DNA of 64,000 nt from CAZFBA01 sp964517135. Its GTDB lineage: Bacteria > Cyanobacteriota > Vampirovibrionia > JBFMGH01. Shown here one piece after another: positions 27,219 to 36,708 of this stretch; positions within the stretch are counted from its first letter, which is position 1; every line of letters starts with the position of its first letter. Below the pieces are notes generated by a model. That model was given only the letters and a program-made list of their open reading frames with translations, ran no database searches and was not told the DNA's origin. Position numbers and translations under genes: made by a program. The DNA lies in assembly GCA_964517135.1 (NCBI GenBank), contig CAZFBA010000007.1, positions 1 through 64,000 of the forward strand, read 5' to 3'.

Positions 27219-28517
27219 TTAGACCAGTTCAAGCTTTTGGTAAATGTAATCAACATTTTTGATGTGATAAGAGGGATCAAAACATTTTTCGATTTCATTT
27301 TCAGTTAGAACCTTTAATACCTGCTTATCTTTTAGCAAATTATGTTTAAAATTGCCATTTTCAACGTTCCAGGCACTGTGGGCATTTTTTTGTACAAGTT
27401 TATATGCTTTTTCTCTTGTCATTCCTTTTTCAACCATAGCAAGCATAACACGCTGAGAAAAAATGATACCGCCGAATTTGTTAAGGTTTGCTTTCATGTT
27501 ATCAGGATATATTACAAGCTTATCAAGTGTTTTTGTCAATCTATTAAGCATATAATCAAGTAAAATAGTACTATCAGGAAAAATAACTCTTTCAACTGAG
27601 CTATGACTGATATCTCTTTCATGCCATAAAGGTACGTTTTCAAGAGCAGCAAGACTATTAGCTCTTATAATTCTTGCAAGGCCGCACAGGTTCTCAGAAG
27701 AAATAGGGTTTCTTTTGTGGGGCATTGCTGATGAACCTTTTTGCCCTTTTGTAAAGGCTTCTTCTACTTCTAGAACCTCTGTTCGCTGTAAAGATCTTAA
27801 TTCAAGGGCAATTTGCTCTATGCAACTAGCTATAAGTGAAAGGGTTTGAATATAACGAGCATGTATATCCCTCTGAATTACCTGTGTAGAAACATTAGAT
27901 GGTTTGAGATCCAGAATTTTACAAGTAATTTCTTCAACTCGTGGGTCAATATTAGCATAAGTACCTACTGCACCTGATATTTTACCTGTATATATTTCTT
28001 CTGCTGCTTCTGATAACCTCTTATAATTTCGTTTCATGATATCGTACCATAGTGCAAACTTAAGCCCCATAGTAACTGGCTCCGCATGAACACCGTGCGA
28101 ACGCCCTATCATTATTACATCCTTATTCTGAATTGCTTTTTCTCTCAATACGCCGAGTAATTTAGTAAGATCATCAAATAAAATAAAGTTGGCTTCACGA
28201 ATTTGAAGAGCCAGAGCTGTATCAAGAACGTCAGAGCTTGTTAATCCACTGTGAATATATTTTGCACAGCTGCCTGCATTTTCATTAAGACAGGTTAAGA
28301 AGGCAATCATATCGTGTTTAACTTCATCTTCAATTTCCTGAATGCGGTCACAATTAATTCTGGCATTGGTTTTAATGTTTTCAAAGTCGCTTAACGGTAT
28401 TAGACCAAGTTCTTTCATTGCCTCGCATACAGCAATTTCAACTTTCAGCCAGTAATTATATTTTGATTCAAGTTCCCATAACTTCTTCATTTCAGGCAGA
28501 GAGTATCTCTCGATCAA
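27219..28517 (-). CDS. purB: Adenylosuccinate lyase
   Basis: The 432-residue protein is a fumarase/aspartase-superfamily lyase acting twice in purine synthesis. The signature 'GQKGSSAMPHKRNPISSE' holds the catalytic Ser on the flexible loop; 'TSSDVLDTALALQ' and 'GRSHGVHAEPVTMG' (catalytic His region) are also present. Length and order are normal for the PurB subgroup found in Bacillus and cyanobacteria. It may be co-transcribed with the downstream protease and thrB. The ATG is preceded by TAGGAGGC. Confidence 0.95.
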   Translation of the reverse strand: MIERYSLPEMKKLWELESKYNYWLKVEIAVCEAMKELGLIPLSDFENIKTNARINCDRIQEIEDEVKHDMIAFLTCLNENAGSCAKYIHSGLTSSDVLDTALALQIREANFILFDDLTKLLGVLREKAIQNKDVIMIGRSHGVHAEPVTMGLKFALWYDIMKRNYKRLSEAAEEIYTGKISGAVGTYANIDPRVEEITCKILDLKPSNVSTQVIQRDIHARYIQTLSLIASCIEQIALELRSLQRTEVLEVEEAFTKGQKGSSAMPHKRNPISSENLCGLARIIRANSLAALENVPLWHERDISHSSVERVIFPDSTILLDYMLNRLTKTLDKLVIYPDNMKANLNKFGGIIFSQRVMLAMVEKGMTREKAYKLVQKNAHSAWNVENGNFKHNLLKDKQVLKVLTENEIEKCFDPSYHIKNVDYIYQKLELV

Positions 28518-28665
28518 TTTAAGCCTCCTATTTGACTGGTATCATTTAATTATACGAATTCAAAATTGTCAAACGCTTAACAAATTTATACTTAGTAAAA
28601 TACATTATTTAGAGGATAAAATCAAAGACCAATTTTATATAATAAAATTAGTAACCTGGGGAGTT

Positions 28666-29814
28666 ATGATTATTCATTTTTGCAAAATATTTATCGCCTT
28701 AATTATATTTTTTACAGCTGTGATGCATTCTCCTGAATGCCGTTCACAGGATCTGGATTATGGTTTAACCCAGTCAAATAAGCATATCATAGCTATTTTG
28801 CCAGTTAGAAACCAGATAAAAGATATTTATGCCAACTGTGTTAACAATGTTGCCAATCATCTTGCACATAAGATAAGACAAATTAAGGGTATTGAAACTT
28901 TAAACGTCTTAAACTCAATGAGAAAAATCAATTTGTCTGATTCAAGGGTCCATTTTGACAATATTTCAAGAGCTTATCAGGTTTCAGATTTTCCAGACCC
29001 TGATGATCTTTATAAAGTAGCCCAAATACTTAATGCAGATAAGATTATTCTGGTTTCAGGCGGGTTTGATACCCAGAAAGAGATGTTTTATCGCAGTTTT
29101 AAATCTCATTTAAATATATTTAACAACTATCCTATAAAACCAGAATATCTTTATACTGCCTACATAAGCATGTATGATCCTGTAACAGGCGAAATGGAGT
29201 GGAGTCAGCAGTATAAGAAAAAATTTATTTTCAAAGATTTTTCTATTGCCGCTGCTGATACATCAACAAACCCGGGTTTCGCAGGTGTCTTTGATAAATA
29301 CGCTTCAGAAATGACTACTCTGGCTCAAAAAGAGCTTGATCATTATTTCTATCAGGCTGAAATTTCTACAGTAAGCAGTAAATTATTAATGAATAGAGGT
29401 GAATCAGTTAAAGCCACGGAAGGTGACAAGACCACGGATGGTCACCCCTATTATCAACGTTTTTCACCTGTTGAACCAGAAGATGAAACCAGATATCAAA
29501 AACCTTCTAAGATTGCTTTACCTTCATCAATACCGGTGGCAAAGCCTCTAAGCATACCTTATAAAACAGAAATCGACGACGAGATACCTGAAGAGGTAGA
29601 AAAATATTCTATCTACGGAAACCAGACTTACAAAGATGAACACCCTTCAAAATATACAATTGATTCAGACCAACCACTACACTTAACTACCCCTTATACC
29701 AGTGTAAAAGAAACAATAACAGAGCCTGAACAGAATGATATTTCCGAACTAAAACCTGACTTTGAAAAAGACATACTCAAAAATTATAAAAAAAAGATGA
29801 TTGAGCGCTATTAG
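28666..29814 (+). CDS. Exported protein with a CsgG-like N-terminal fold, unknown function
   Basis: The 382-residue product has a signal peptide (hydrophobic IFIALIIFFTAVM, cleavage near CRS). The next 200 residues ('IIAILPVRNQIKDIY', 'LYKVAQILNADKIILVSGGF', 'MYDPVTGEMEW') have the alternating pattern of CsgG/TolB-N-like envelope lipoprotein domains, in which 'aDxiixG' and 'D..tGei.w' recur; this is a fold-level guess. The last third (about 240-382) is low-complexity, rich in Pro, Glu, Lys and Tyr and probably disordered. It ends 1 base from the convergent RNase gene. Function unknown. Confidence 0.75.
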   Translation: MIIHFCKIFIALIIFFTAVMHSPECRSQDLDYGLTQSNKHIIAILPVRNQIKDIYANCVNNVANHLAHKIRQIKGIETLNVLNSMRKINLSDSRVHFDNISRAYQVSDFPDPDDLYKVAQILNADKIILVSGGFDTQKEMFYRSFKSHLNIFNNYPIKPEYLYTAYISMYDPVTGEMEWSQQYKKKFIFKDFSIAAADTSTNPGFAGVFDKYASEMTTLAQKELDHYFYQAEISTVSSKLLMNRGESVKATEGDKTTDGHPYYQRFSPVEPEDETRYQKPSKIALPSSIPVAKPLSIPYKTEIDDEIPEEVEKYSIYGNQTYKDEHPSKYTIDSDQPLHLTTPYTSVKETITEPEQNDISELKPDFEKDILKNYKKKMIERY

Positions 29815-29815
29815 T

Positions 29816-30508
29816 TTAAGCTAGCACCTGTTTAGTAGTTTTAAAATGAAGTTTGGCAATGTTTTCAAGTTCATTTTGCCCAAATTTTTCAACAAAAGCT
29901 CTGGCCTGCTCAAGAACCTGTTTAGATGCGCCTTTTGGCAGGTTCATACTATATTGTTTGGATAATTTTTCAAGCCTGTAAATAAATTCAGCCCTTGCAA
30001 CAATCGAAGCTGCTGCTACAGCAATATCATCTTCTGCTCTGACACGCTGTTCAAGCTTAATTTCTTTACCTTTTGCCATTAGTGAGCTTTTAATCACTTT
30101 ATGATCAGCAAATTTATCAGCGAGAACATATTCACAATCTGTTTTATTAAGTATATTTTCTATTGCACGGGCATGAGCCCAGCCCAGCATCTTGTTGAGA
30201 TTATTAAATTTGGTGTATAGCTCGTTATATTTCTTATTACCTATAACAACAACATTAAAAACAGTATTATTTTTAATTTCTGCTGCAAGTTGTTTGGCTT
30301 TTTTATCTGATAGCTTCTTTGAATCCTTTACACCTATATCGCTGAGCACTTTTATAGAGTTATAATCAACATAAACAGAAGCTACGACCAGTGGCCCAAA
30401 ATAATCTCCCTTGCCAGATTCATCTGTACCTACCCAGCTTTTGAGATCCAGTGGTTTTGTTTTTTCTTTTAAGTCAATATTTGAAGAATCTTTACTAATA
30501 ATTTTCAC
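29816..30508 (-). CDS. rnhC: Ribonuclease HIII-like protein without the usual N-terminal domain
   Basis: A type-2 RNase H of 230 residues that cuts RNA in RNA-DNA hybrids. 'WVGTDESGKGDYFGPLVVA' is the RNase HIII form (DESGKGDYFGP) of active-site motif I (D29, E30), and 'KDSKKLSD' and 'DDIAVAAASIVARAEF' complete the site. RNase HIII is normally about 300 residues with an N-terminal TBP-like substrate domain; here only about 24 residues precede the catalytic domain and no extra start lies upstream because pyk ends there. It is the second gene after pyk (7-base gap). Confidence 0.88.
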   Translation of the reverse strand: MKIISKDSSNIDLKEKTKPLDLKSWVGTDESGKGDYFGPLVVASVYVDYNSIKVLSDIGVKDSKKLSDKKAKQLAAEIKNNTVFNVVVIGNKKYNELYTKFNNLNKMLGWAHARAIENILNKTDCEYVLADKFADHKVIKSSLMAKGKEIKLEQRVRAEDDIAVAAASIVARAEFIYRLEKLSKQYSMNLPKGASKQVLEQARAFVEKFGQNELENIAKLHFKTTKQVLA

Positions 30509-30515
30509 CTTTTAC

Positions 30516-31949
30516 TTATTTTATAATACATATACGGATAAAGTTTGTAATTCCACTTACCAGGAAAGGCATACCACCAACTAAAATTATGGTATCTCCT
30601 TTATTGAGAAATGTTTTTTCTTTTAATAATTCATTAATGCTTTCCAGCACTTCTTCATCAAATGAGTCAATATCCAGAACGTATGGTTTGAGACTCCAGC
30701 AAATATTTAACTGGTTACATACTTTTTGCTGGTGGGTAATAGCAATAACTGGTATGGATGGTTTGAACTTTGATATGAGCCTTGCACTATATCCTGAATT
30801 CGTAAATACAACTATAGCATCAGGATCAAGGTCTTTGCTCATATCTACAGCGCTCAGAGAAATAGCATGCGAGTCTCTTGAAACATCTCCCTGAATTTCA
30901 GGTATTATATTTTTAATACACACTTCCTTGCTTGACTCTATTTCAGAGGCTATAAGTCCCATTGTTTTTACAGACTTTACCGGATATTTACCTACGGATG
31001 TTTCAGCAGATAGCATAATAGCATCTGTCCCGTCTATAATAGCATTTGCAACATCGCTTGCCTCTGCTCTGCTTGGTAACGGGTTATTAACCATTGATTC
31101 AAGCATTTGTGTTGCTGTTATAACAAATTTATTGTTTTTGTTTGCCAGCTTTATAAGTTTTTTTTGTGCTACAGGTACTTTTTGTGGTGCCAGCTCAATG
31201 CCAAGGTCTCCACGGGCAACCATAATACCGTCAGATTGGTTAATTATATCTTTAATATTATCCAGAGCTTCTGGTTTTTCTATCTTTGCAATTACGGGTA
31301 TATCGCCATTAGAGTTTTTAATGTATTCTTTAAGATGTATGATATCGTTTGCACTTCTTACAAAGCTCATTGCAATATAATCAACGTCGTTTTCTACAGC
31401 AAATGCTATATCTTTCTGGTCTTTTTCTCCTATAGCAGACAGGCTGCCAGTGGATCCAGGTATATTAACCCCCTTACGTTCCTTAAGTAACCCGCCTGCA
31501 ATAACTTTTGCAATAACATTTTTGCCTTCAATAGCGGTAACCTGAAGATTAAATATGCCATCATCCAGCAATATATTGTTGCCCGGAGCCACATCAACTG
31601 AAAGATTGCTGTAATTAGTCGATATACACTTGCTAGTGCCTTTAATACACTCTGGGGTTATACATATTTCCTGTCCTTCTATTAGTTCAACCGGCCCTCC
31701 ATTTTCAAGTTCGCCCACTCGAATTTTGGGCCCCTGAATGTCAAACATAATCGGTATAGGTTTGTTAAGCTCTTTTCTCAGGGTTTTAATAATGTTAATT
31801 CTTTCTTTATGCCATTCAAGAGTGCCATGAGAAGCATTCAACCTGAACATATCAACGCCTGCATCAATAAGTTCAGATATTTGTTCAGCTGAGCTGGTTG
31901 CAGGGCCCAGAGTAGAAACTATTTTAGTTCGCCTGATTGAGTGATGCAT
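30516..31949 (-). CDS. pyk: Pyruvate kinase
   Basis: Glycolytic enzyme turning phosphoenolpyruvate and ADP into pyruvate and ATP. The 477-residue protein shows 'RRTKIVSTLGPATSS' at the start, 'MFRLNASHGT', 'GPKIRVGE', the catalytic 'VIAKIEKPEAL', 'MVARGDLGIEL' and 'TATQMLESM', and ends with a normal C-terminal domain. It lacks the extra PEP-utiliser domain found in many Firmicutes. It has its own promoter: a TATAAT box overlapping a palindrome (31976-31992) in the 61-base gap behind the VKOR-DsbA gene. rnhC follows. Confidence 0.96.
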   Translation of the reverse strand: MHHSIRRTKIVSTLGPATSSAEQISELIDAGVDMFRLNASHGTLEWHKERINIIKTLRKELNKPIPIMFDIQGPKIRVGELENGGPVELIEGQEICITPECIKGTSKCISTNYSNLSVDVAPGNNILLDDGIFNLQVTAIEGKNVIAKVIAGGLLKERKGVNIPGSTGSLSAIGEKDQKDIAFAVENDVDYIAMSFVRSANDIIHLKEYIKNSNGDIPVIAKIEKPEALDNIKDIINQSDGIMVARGDLGIELAPQKVPVAQKKLIKLANKNNKFVITATQMLESMVNNPLPSRAEASDVANAIIDGTDAIMLSAETSVGKYPVKSVKTMGLIASEIESSKEVCIKNIIPEIQGDVSRDSHAISLSAVDMSKDLDPDAIVVFTNSGYSARLISKFKPSIPVIAITHQQKVCNQLNICWSLKPYVLDIDSFDEEVLESINELLKEKTFLNKGDTIILVGGMPFLVSGITNFIRICIIK

Positions 31950-31975
31950 TGGTATTTGTCCTTTGTTTTAAATAC

Positions 31976-31992
31976 AATACATATGTATTATA
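31976..31992 (-). promoter_or_regulatory. pyk promoter -10 box overlapping a 14-bp palindrome
   Basis: On the minus strand this reads TATAATACATATGTATT, identical over 17 bases to the sites at 800-816 and 62471-62487. The palindrome AATACATATGTATT (31976-31989) begins inside the -10 hexamer (31992-31987) and would cover the transcription start, 27 bases from the pyk ATG. That position suits a repressor. Confidence 0.55.
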
Positions 31993-32010
31993 TTATGTTT
32001 CTTAATGTCA

Positions 32011-33255
32011 TTAATTATTTTTCTTTTTAGCCTCTTTTGCTTGCTGCTTGAGGTATTCTTGTTTTCTTTTTTCATATTCTTCTTGTTGACGCTTTATATC
32101 ATCTTTTATTTCATCTATAAAAGCCTGATAATCTTCAGCTGTTCTGTATCCTTCGAGTTTTTTGCTTTCTATAAAGAAGGTTGGTGTTCCACTAACACCC
32201 AGAGCTACGCCTTCATCAATATCTGTAATTATTGAATCGAGATATTTCTTTGAAGTTGTACATTTAAGAAATTTATCAACATCTAACTCAAGGTCTTGAG
32301 CATATTTTATAAGTGTTTCATCGTTGTATTGTCCCTGATTTTCAAATAAGAGATCATGATATTCCCAGAATTTGCCCTGTTCTGCTGCACATCTGGCATG
32401 CAATGATGCTTTACATGAATTATGATGAAATGGTCTGGGTAGTCTCTGGTTACATGATTGGTCAAGTGGATAATCTTTAAAGATTAAACGTATATCAGGG
32501 TTATTGGACATTACTTTTTTAAACTCTTCAGCAGCTTTACCACAGAAATGACACTCATAATCGGTAAAAATTATTGCGGTTATTAAGGGTACATCTGATG
32601 TTCCCGCAACCAGCCTGTGTGGTGTTGCTTTTGAGTGGTCTATTTCTATTTGTATCTTATCTGGAGGTCTTGCTTCACCAAGTAAAGGATTTGCATTAAA
32701 GTATAAAAGCAGTGTGATTGTAATACCGGAAAGAATAATAAAAACTATTGTTCTCAATGAAGAACTGAAATACAGCACTATGTCATCAACGAGAGTCTTG
32801 AATAATTTTTTAATTGACCAATTTTCTGCCATAAACGTCACCAATAACAACAAAATATTAATACCATATATAATCATACACAGAATACAGAAGGATTCTA
32901 TGATAAAATGAGATACAAAAAACAGATAAATAGAAACTAGAACTGAAACCAATGAAAGCCAGAATAAATATACAAAGAAGTTTTTAAGGTTTAATTTAGT
33001 AGAAAACAGGTTAAAGATAGATATAACGATAATTAATAAATAGAAACCTATACCATAAAGGAAATTGGGTATTCCAAAATGTGCAGCATAACCGCTTAAA
33101 GCAACAGCATCACAGTTAAATGCTTCATTAATGTTACAAAAGCTCTTAACTGAAGGATCTACCACAACAGTAAATCCTATTTTTGCCAGAATGATAGATG
33201 TTATAAACCCGGCTAACGCTAAAATTAATACTATTATTAAATGTTGCTTTTTCAT
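32011..33255 (-). CDS. VKOR-DsbA fusion, disulfide-bond formation protein
   Basis: A 414-residue inner-membrane protein that makes and passes on periplasmic disulfides. The N-terminal VKOR domain (about 1-150) has the loop cysteines in 'CNINEAFNCDAV' and the quinone-proximal CxxC in 'ESFCILCMIIYG'. A fifth membrane span is followed by a periplasmic DsbA/thioredoxin-like domain (about 205-390) with active site 'YECHFCGKAAEE' (CHFC) and cis-Pro in 'VSGTPTFFIE'. The tail is Lys/Glu/Gln-rich and probably helical. VKOR fused to a thioredoxin-fold domain is typical of cyanobacteria, though there the partner is usually shorter. It is followed by pyk, which has its own promoter. Confidence 0.9.
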   Translation of the reverse strand: MKKQHLIIVLILALAGFITSIILAKIGFTVVVDPSVKSFCNINEAFNCDAVALSGYAAHFGIPNFLYGIGFYLLIIVISIFNLFSTKLNLKNFFVYLFWLSLVSVLVSIYLFFVSHFIIESFCILCMIIYGINILLLLVTFMAENWSIKKLFKTLVDDIVLYFSSSLRTIVFIILSGITITLLLYFNANPLLGEARPPDKIQIEIDHSKATPHRLVAGTSDVPLITAIIFTDYECHFCGKAAEEFKKVMSNNPDIRLIFKDYPLDQSCNQRLPRPFHHNSCKASLHARCAAEQGKFWEYHDLLFENQGQYNDETLIKYAQDLELDVDKFLKCTTSKKYLDSIITDIDEGVALGVSGTPTFFIESKKLEGYRTAEDYQAFIDEIKDDIKRQQEEYEKRKQEYLKQQAKEAKKKNN

Positions 33256-33331
33256 TTATCTTAAAAAATTATTTACATCGACTTTATTTTAAATTTTAAA
33301 TAGTTTTGATGCAACTGAATTCTAAAATAAT

Positions 33332-33460
33332 AAGATTAGTGCATAACTTAAAAATTTTTCGATTTACAAAACCCAGATCCCGCCCACCCTAAAGGAAGGC
33401 ATGGGGTTTCACTTCCAGGCTTTGCCTGCTCGTTCAACCCATATCTTTACTTTTAAAACC
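33332..33460 (-). repeat. MITE-like repeat, copy 3 (inverted, one end degraded)
   Basis: Reverse complement of the repeat at 5254-5435. It starts with AAGATTAGTGCATAAC (33332-33347), the counterpart of the right end of copy 2, and continues through the conserved core to the CGTTCAACCCATAT end at about 33450. The other subterminal and terminal inverted repeats are missing or eroded. It lies in the gap between the VKOR gene and the EF-hand gene. Confidence 0.78.
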
Positions 33461-33543
33461 TTTGTCGTGGTTTGCATTGAAGTACTTTAATGAAATTTTT
33501 TGTTCTGGCCTTTGGTCGGTTAGATATTCTCAGTATAATACAT

Positions 33544-33571
33544 AAAAGACCCCCGTTTAAGGAGGTCTTTC
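33544..33571 (-). terminator. Terminator of the EF-hand gene
   Basis: A hairpin of AAAGACC and GGTCTTT arms just after the minus-strand stop of the EF-hand gene (33597), ending on the minus strand in CTTTTATG. Short U-rich tail. Confidence 0.6.
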
Positions 33572-33596
33572 AGCATTAATTTATTATCTTATCAGA

Positions 33597-34616
33597 TTAT
33601 AATTTTTTAATGAAGTTACCGACTTTTTTAACTGCGCTGCCAACACCTTTAACGATGCCACCAACAGCTTTTGTGATGCCACCTGTAAGTTTGGCAGGGA
33701 AACTTGCAATCTTACCGGCAATATCGAAAGCACCGCCGACAAGGCCTCCCACGAGCGGTATCTTACGGAAAATATCGCCAACGCCACTGAATACTGATTC
33801 AATACCATTGCCAATAGCCATATTAATATCACCAAGGAAGTTTATGCCATCACCAAGACCCATAATCATATCACCAGCAACGCCACTGCCAAGCAATGCG
33901 CCACCAATCATAAAGGGTACGGCTGCTCCACCGGTTGCAAGAGCCAGAAGACCACCGGCAGCAAGACCTACGGCAGCGCCCTGAAGTGACCAGTTGCCAT
34001 ATTCATTCTGTGCCTGTGCCTGTTGTGGCTGATTGATGCTCTGGAATAAGTTACTATTGGTGCATAAGCTCTGATAGTATGAAGGCTGATTGTTATAACC
34101 AGCTGGCTGGTTGGCACCAATCTGTTGAAGAATGCCATATGAATTGTGAATTTGATCTAATGCTGAACCGCTATTGTAGTTGTTGTAATTGTTGTAGTTA
34201 TTGTTGTTCTGATAGTTCTGATTTGCTTGTTGTTGCATCAGGAAATAATTTCCTTTTACCTGATTTTGCTGATTCTGGCTTGCAAGGTCAAACCAGCTGA
34301 TATCCTGTATTTTGCCATCGTTAGCAGCAGTTTTCAAAAGATCAAAACCGCTGATAGTGTTCGGATTGTCATACATTAATCCTGTTGTGGCCTGTGATAA
34401 AATGTCAAAGTTTTTCATAGCCTGGCTGGCAAACATCAGATCCTGGAATGATTGAGCCGCACCAACCGGATTGCCCATCATCATATTTGTCATAGCGCTG
34501 AAATATGAAGCCATTGCGCCCTGCTGAAGTTCTGCTTTTGATAAAGCACCATCACCGTTTCTGTCATACTTCTGGATGAAATTTAAACCAACCCCTGTGT
34601 TTGTTGAAAATGTCAT
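33597..34616 (-). CDS. EF-hand, Asn-rich, glycine-zipper hypothetical protein
   Basis: No family recognised for the 339-residue whole. It has one canonical calcium-binding EF-hand loop, DRNGDGALSKAE, at about residues 18-29. Helical regions follow, then an Asn/Tyr/Gln-rich tract (about 130-155, 'NYQNNNNYNNYNNYN'). A Gly/Ala-rich hydrophobic segment (about 208-255, 'VGLAAGGLLALATGGAAV') looks like a glycine-zipper membrane hairpin. The C-terminal 80 residues have amphipathic repeats ending in the basic 'VGSAVKKVGNFIKKL'. There is no signal peptide. The basic amphipathic tail recalls membrane-active peptides; this is speculative. The ATG follows AGGAGCGAGGAT. Confidence 0.75.
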   Translation of the reverse strand: MTFSTNTGVGLNFIQKYDRNGDGALSKAELQQGAMASYFSAMTNMMMGNPVGAAQSFQDLMFASQAMKNFDILSQATTGLMYDNPNTISGFDLLKTAANDGKIQDISWFDLASQNQQNQVKGNYFLMQQQANQNYQNNNNYNNYNNYNSGSALDQIHNSYGILQQIGANQPAGYNNQPSYYQSLCTNSNLFQSINQPQQAQAQNEYGNWSLQGAAVGLAAGGLLALATGGAAVPFMIGGALLGSGVAGDMIMGLGDGINFLGDINMAIGNGIESVFSGVGDIFRKIPLVGGLVGGAFDIAGKIASFPAKLTGGITKAVGGIVKGVGSAVKKVGNFIKKL

Positions 34617-35001
34617 ATCCTCGCTCCTTTTTCTGCCTATATTAAATGAATAATTTTAATCTGCCCTTATTTATAAAAAAACAATAATTTTAAAAAAGAT
34701 GCTATTTAATTTTATTAATATAGAACTAAATACCTCTAAAATTAGTGCCATAAAGCCTGAAAGCCTTGATAACACTCAATTAGAGCAAATGTAAATTTTT
34801 GTATATACAAAGTATATACTCAAGGGCTAAAGCCATTATTCAAAAAGCTTTTAATTGTTACAATTCTCATGTTTTATAAAATTTAGCTGCTTTCAGAGTT
34901 GTTCCTTAAAAATATTGAAACAGTAATTATTATTATTTATAGGGTAATTTAAAATACTTAAAAAGCCTGCTATTAAAAATTATACTATTATTTATGATCT
35001 G
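34617..35001. other. Non-coding AT-rich gap
   Basis: Separates the EF-hand gene from the end of the adenine deaminase gene. It should carry the EF-hand gene promoter. I see no gene, RNA or clear repeat; TATATACAAAGTATATA near 34802-34818 is a small AT palindrome of no known meaning. Confidence 0.4.
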
Positions 35002-36708
35002 CTATGAGAATGTAGATGTTATCTGGAACTCATTGACATCTACAAGGCCTTTGTCAGAAAGTTTAATTTCAGGTATAACAGGCAGACTCATAAAGGCCAG
35101 GCTCATAAAGGGGTCTTCCATTTTGCTACCTATAGATTTAGCAGCCTTCTTCAGGGAATCCATTTTAAGCATAACTTCTTCGACTGATTTATTAGATATA
35201 AGGCCGGCAATAGGCAACGGTAATATTTCAAGTTTGCGCTGGTTCTTTACAACTACCTTGCCACCCTGAGATTTAACTAGATCGACTGCTGCATGCAGCA
35301 TATCTGAATCTGTAACACCTACAACTACAATATTGTGAGAATCATGTGCCACAGAAGAGGCGATAGCACCTTCTTGCAGGCCAAATCCTCTAACAAAACC
35401 TATACCAATATTACCACTGGCCCGGTGTCTTTCTATGACAGCAATTTTTAGTATGTCTCTTTCAGGGTCGCTAACAGCATAGCCGTCTTCTATTTTAGCA
35501 TCTTCAACAGTTAGTTTTGTCAAAAGCTGTCCTGGAAGGGCATTAATGACTTTTATTCTATTGCTTTCAGCTTTAATTCTGAAATGTTCTTCTTCAAGCC
35601 ACTTGACGTTCATAGAACCTCTGATTGGAGGCAGTTCTTTATATTCTGTTGTACCTGTGAATACGCCGTTTTGAGAAACAATTTTACCGCTTTTGAATAC
35701 CATTCTGGGTTTGAATTCTTTAAGATCTTCTAGAACCAGCAAATCAGCTTTGTGTCTTGGTGATATAGCGCCTACATATGGTATTCTGAAATATTCTGCG
35801 GTATTAATGGAGGCCATCTGAATTGCTGTAATAGGATTAATACCATAATCAACAGCCTGTTGAACCATACCGCTGATATGATGAAACAGGTCATGAGGAT
35901 AACGATCGTCTGTACAGAATATTATTCGCCTTGAGTTTTCAGGGGTAATAATTGGTAAAAGTGCTTCAAGGTCTTTTGCAATGGTTCCTTGTCTTATCAT
36001 AATGTGCATTCCAAGGCGTAATTTTTCTTTAGCCTCTTCAAGGTTAGTGCATTCGTGATCTGAAGATATGCCAGCACCGATGTAAGCGCAGAGATCCTTT
36101 CCACTTAGACCCGGAGCATGGCCGTCGATTCTTTTTCCGGCATTAATGGCAAGCTGTATCTTTAAGAGAACTGATTCTTCCTGATTTAAAACTCCAGGAA
36201 AGTTCATCATTTCAGCCAGACCAAGCACCCACTTTTCATTGAGATACATAGCCAGGTCGCTGCTTGTCAGGCTTGAGCCGGCTGTCTCAAGGTTTGTGGC
36301 AGGCACGCAGGATGGAAACATCATATAGATATCCAGCGGTGTAGACTTATTAGCCTCAACCAGATACCTTATACCTTCTATACCAAGAACGTTTGCAATT
36401 TCATGAGGATCTGCGACAATAGCTGTAGTGCCACCTGGCATAACAGCACGGGCAAATTCTTTAGGGGTAAGCATTGAGCTTTCAATATGAACGTGACCAT
36501 CAATGAATCCGGGTGAAAGATATGCACCGTCAAGGTCTATTACTTCTTTAGCTTCATAATTGCCAAAGCCTACTACTCTTCCACCATGCAGAGCCACATC
36601 TGTTTTGTGTATATCATGAGAATATACATTGATAATTCGAGCATTTTTTAAGAGTATTTCAGCTCTGTTTATACCTCTTGCAACTTTGATTCTGTTTTCT
36701 AGTTCCAT
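35002..36708 (-). CDS. ade: Adenine deaminase
   Basis: An amidohydrolase that deaminates adenine to hypoxanthine in purine salvage. Metal ligands are in 'GFIDGHVHIESSMLTP' and further in 'IDGHAPGLSG', 'SSDHECTN' and 'FCTDDRYP'. The C-terminal Ade domain with 'SVAHDSHNIVVVG' and 'KSQGGKVVV' is complete. The long ORF opens at 36771, but the first residues (MHNLKDF) come from a solo end of the MITE-like repeat (ATGCATAACTTAAAAGA on the minus strand). The ATG at 36708, preceded by AGAGGGC, gives the normal 568 residues and is preferred. Confidence 0.94.
   Translation of the reverse strand: MELENRIKVARGINRAEILLKNARIINVYSHDIHKTDVALHGGRVVGFGNYEAKEVIDLDGAYLSPGFIDGHVHIESSMLTPKEFARAVMPGGTTAIVADPHEIANVLGIEGIRYLVEANKSTPLDIYMMFPSCVPATNLETAGSSLTSSDLAMYLNEKWVLGLAEMMNFPGVLNQEESVLLKIQLAINAGKRIDGHAPGLSGKDLCAYIGAGISSDHECTNLEEAKEKLRLGMHIMIRQGTIAKDLEALLPIITPENSRRIIFCTDDRYPHDLFHHISGMVQQAVDYGINPITAIQMASINTAEYFRIPYVGAISPRHKADLLVLEDLKEFKPRMVFKSGKIVSQNGVFTGTTEYKELPPIRGSMNVKWLEEEHFRIKAESNRIKVINALPGQLLTKLTVEDAKIEDGYAVSDPERDILKIAVIERHRASGNIGIGFVRGFGLQEGAIASSVAHDSHNIVVVGVTDSDMLHAAVDLVKSQGGKVVVKNQRKLEILPLPIAGLISNKSVEEVMLKMDSLKKAAKSIGSKMEDPFMSLAFMSLPVIPEIKLSDKGLVDVNEFQITSTFS

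Noticed and set aside
34130..34260. Short tandem repeats that could be a CRISPR or microsatellite
   Set aside because: They are AAT/AAC-type codons encoding the Asn/Tyr/Gln-rich tract of the EF-hand protein; there are no spaced repeats.
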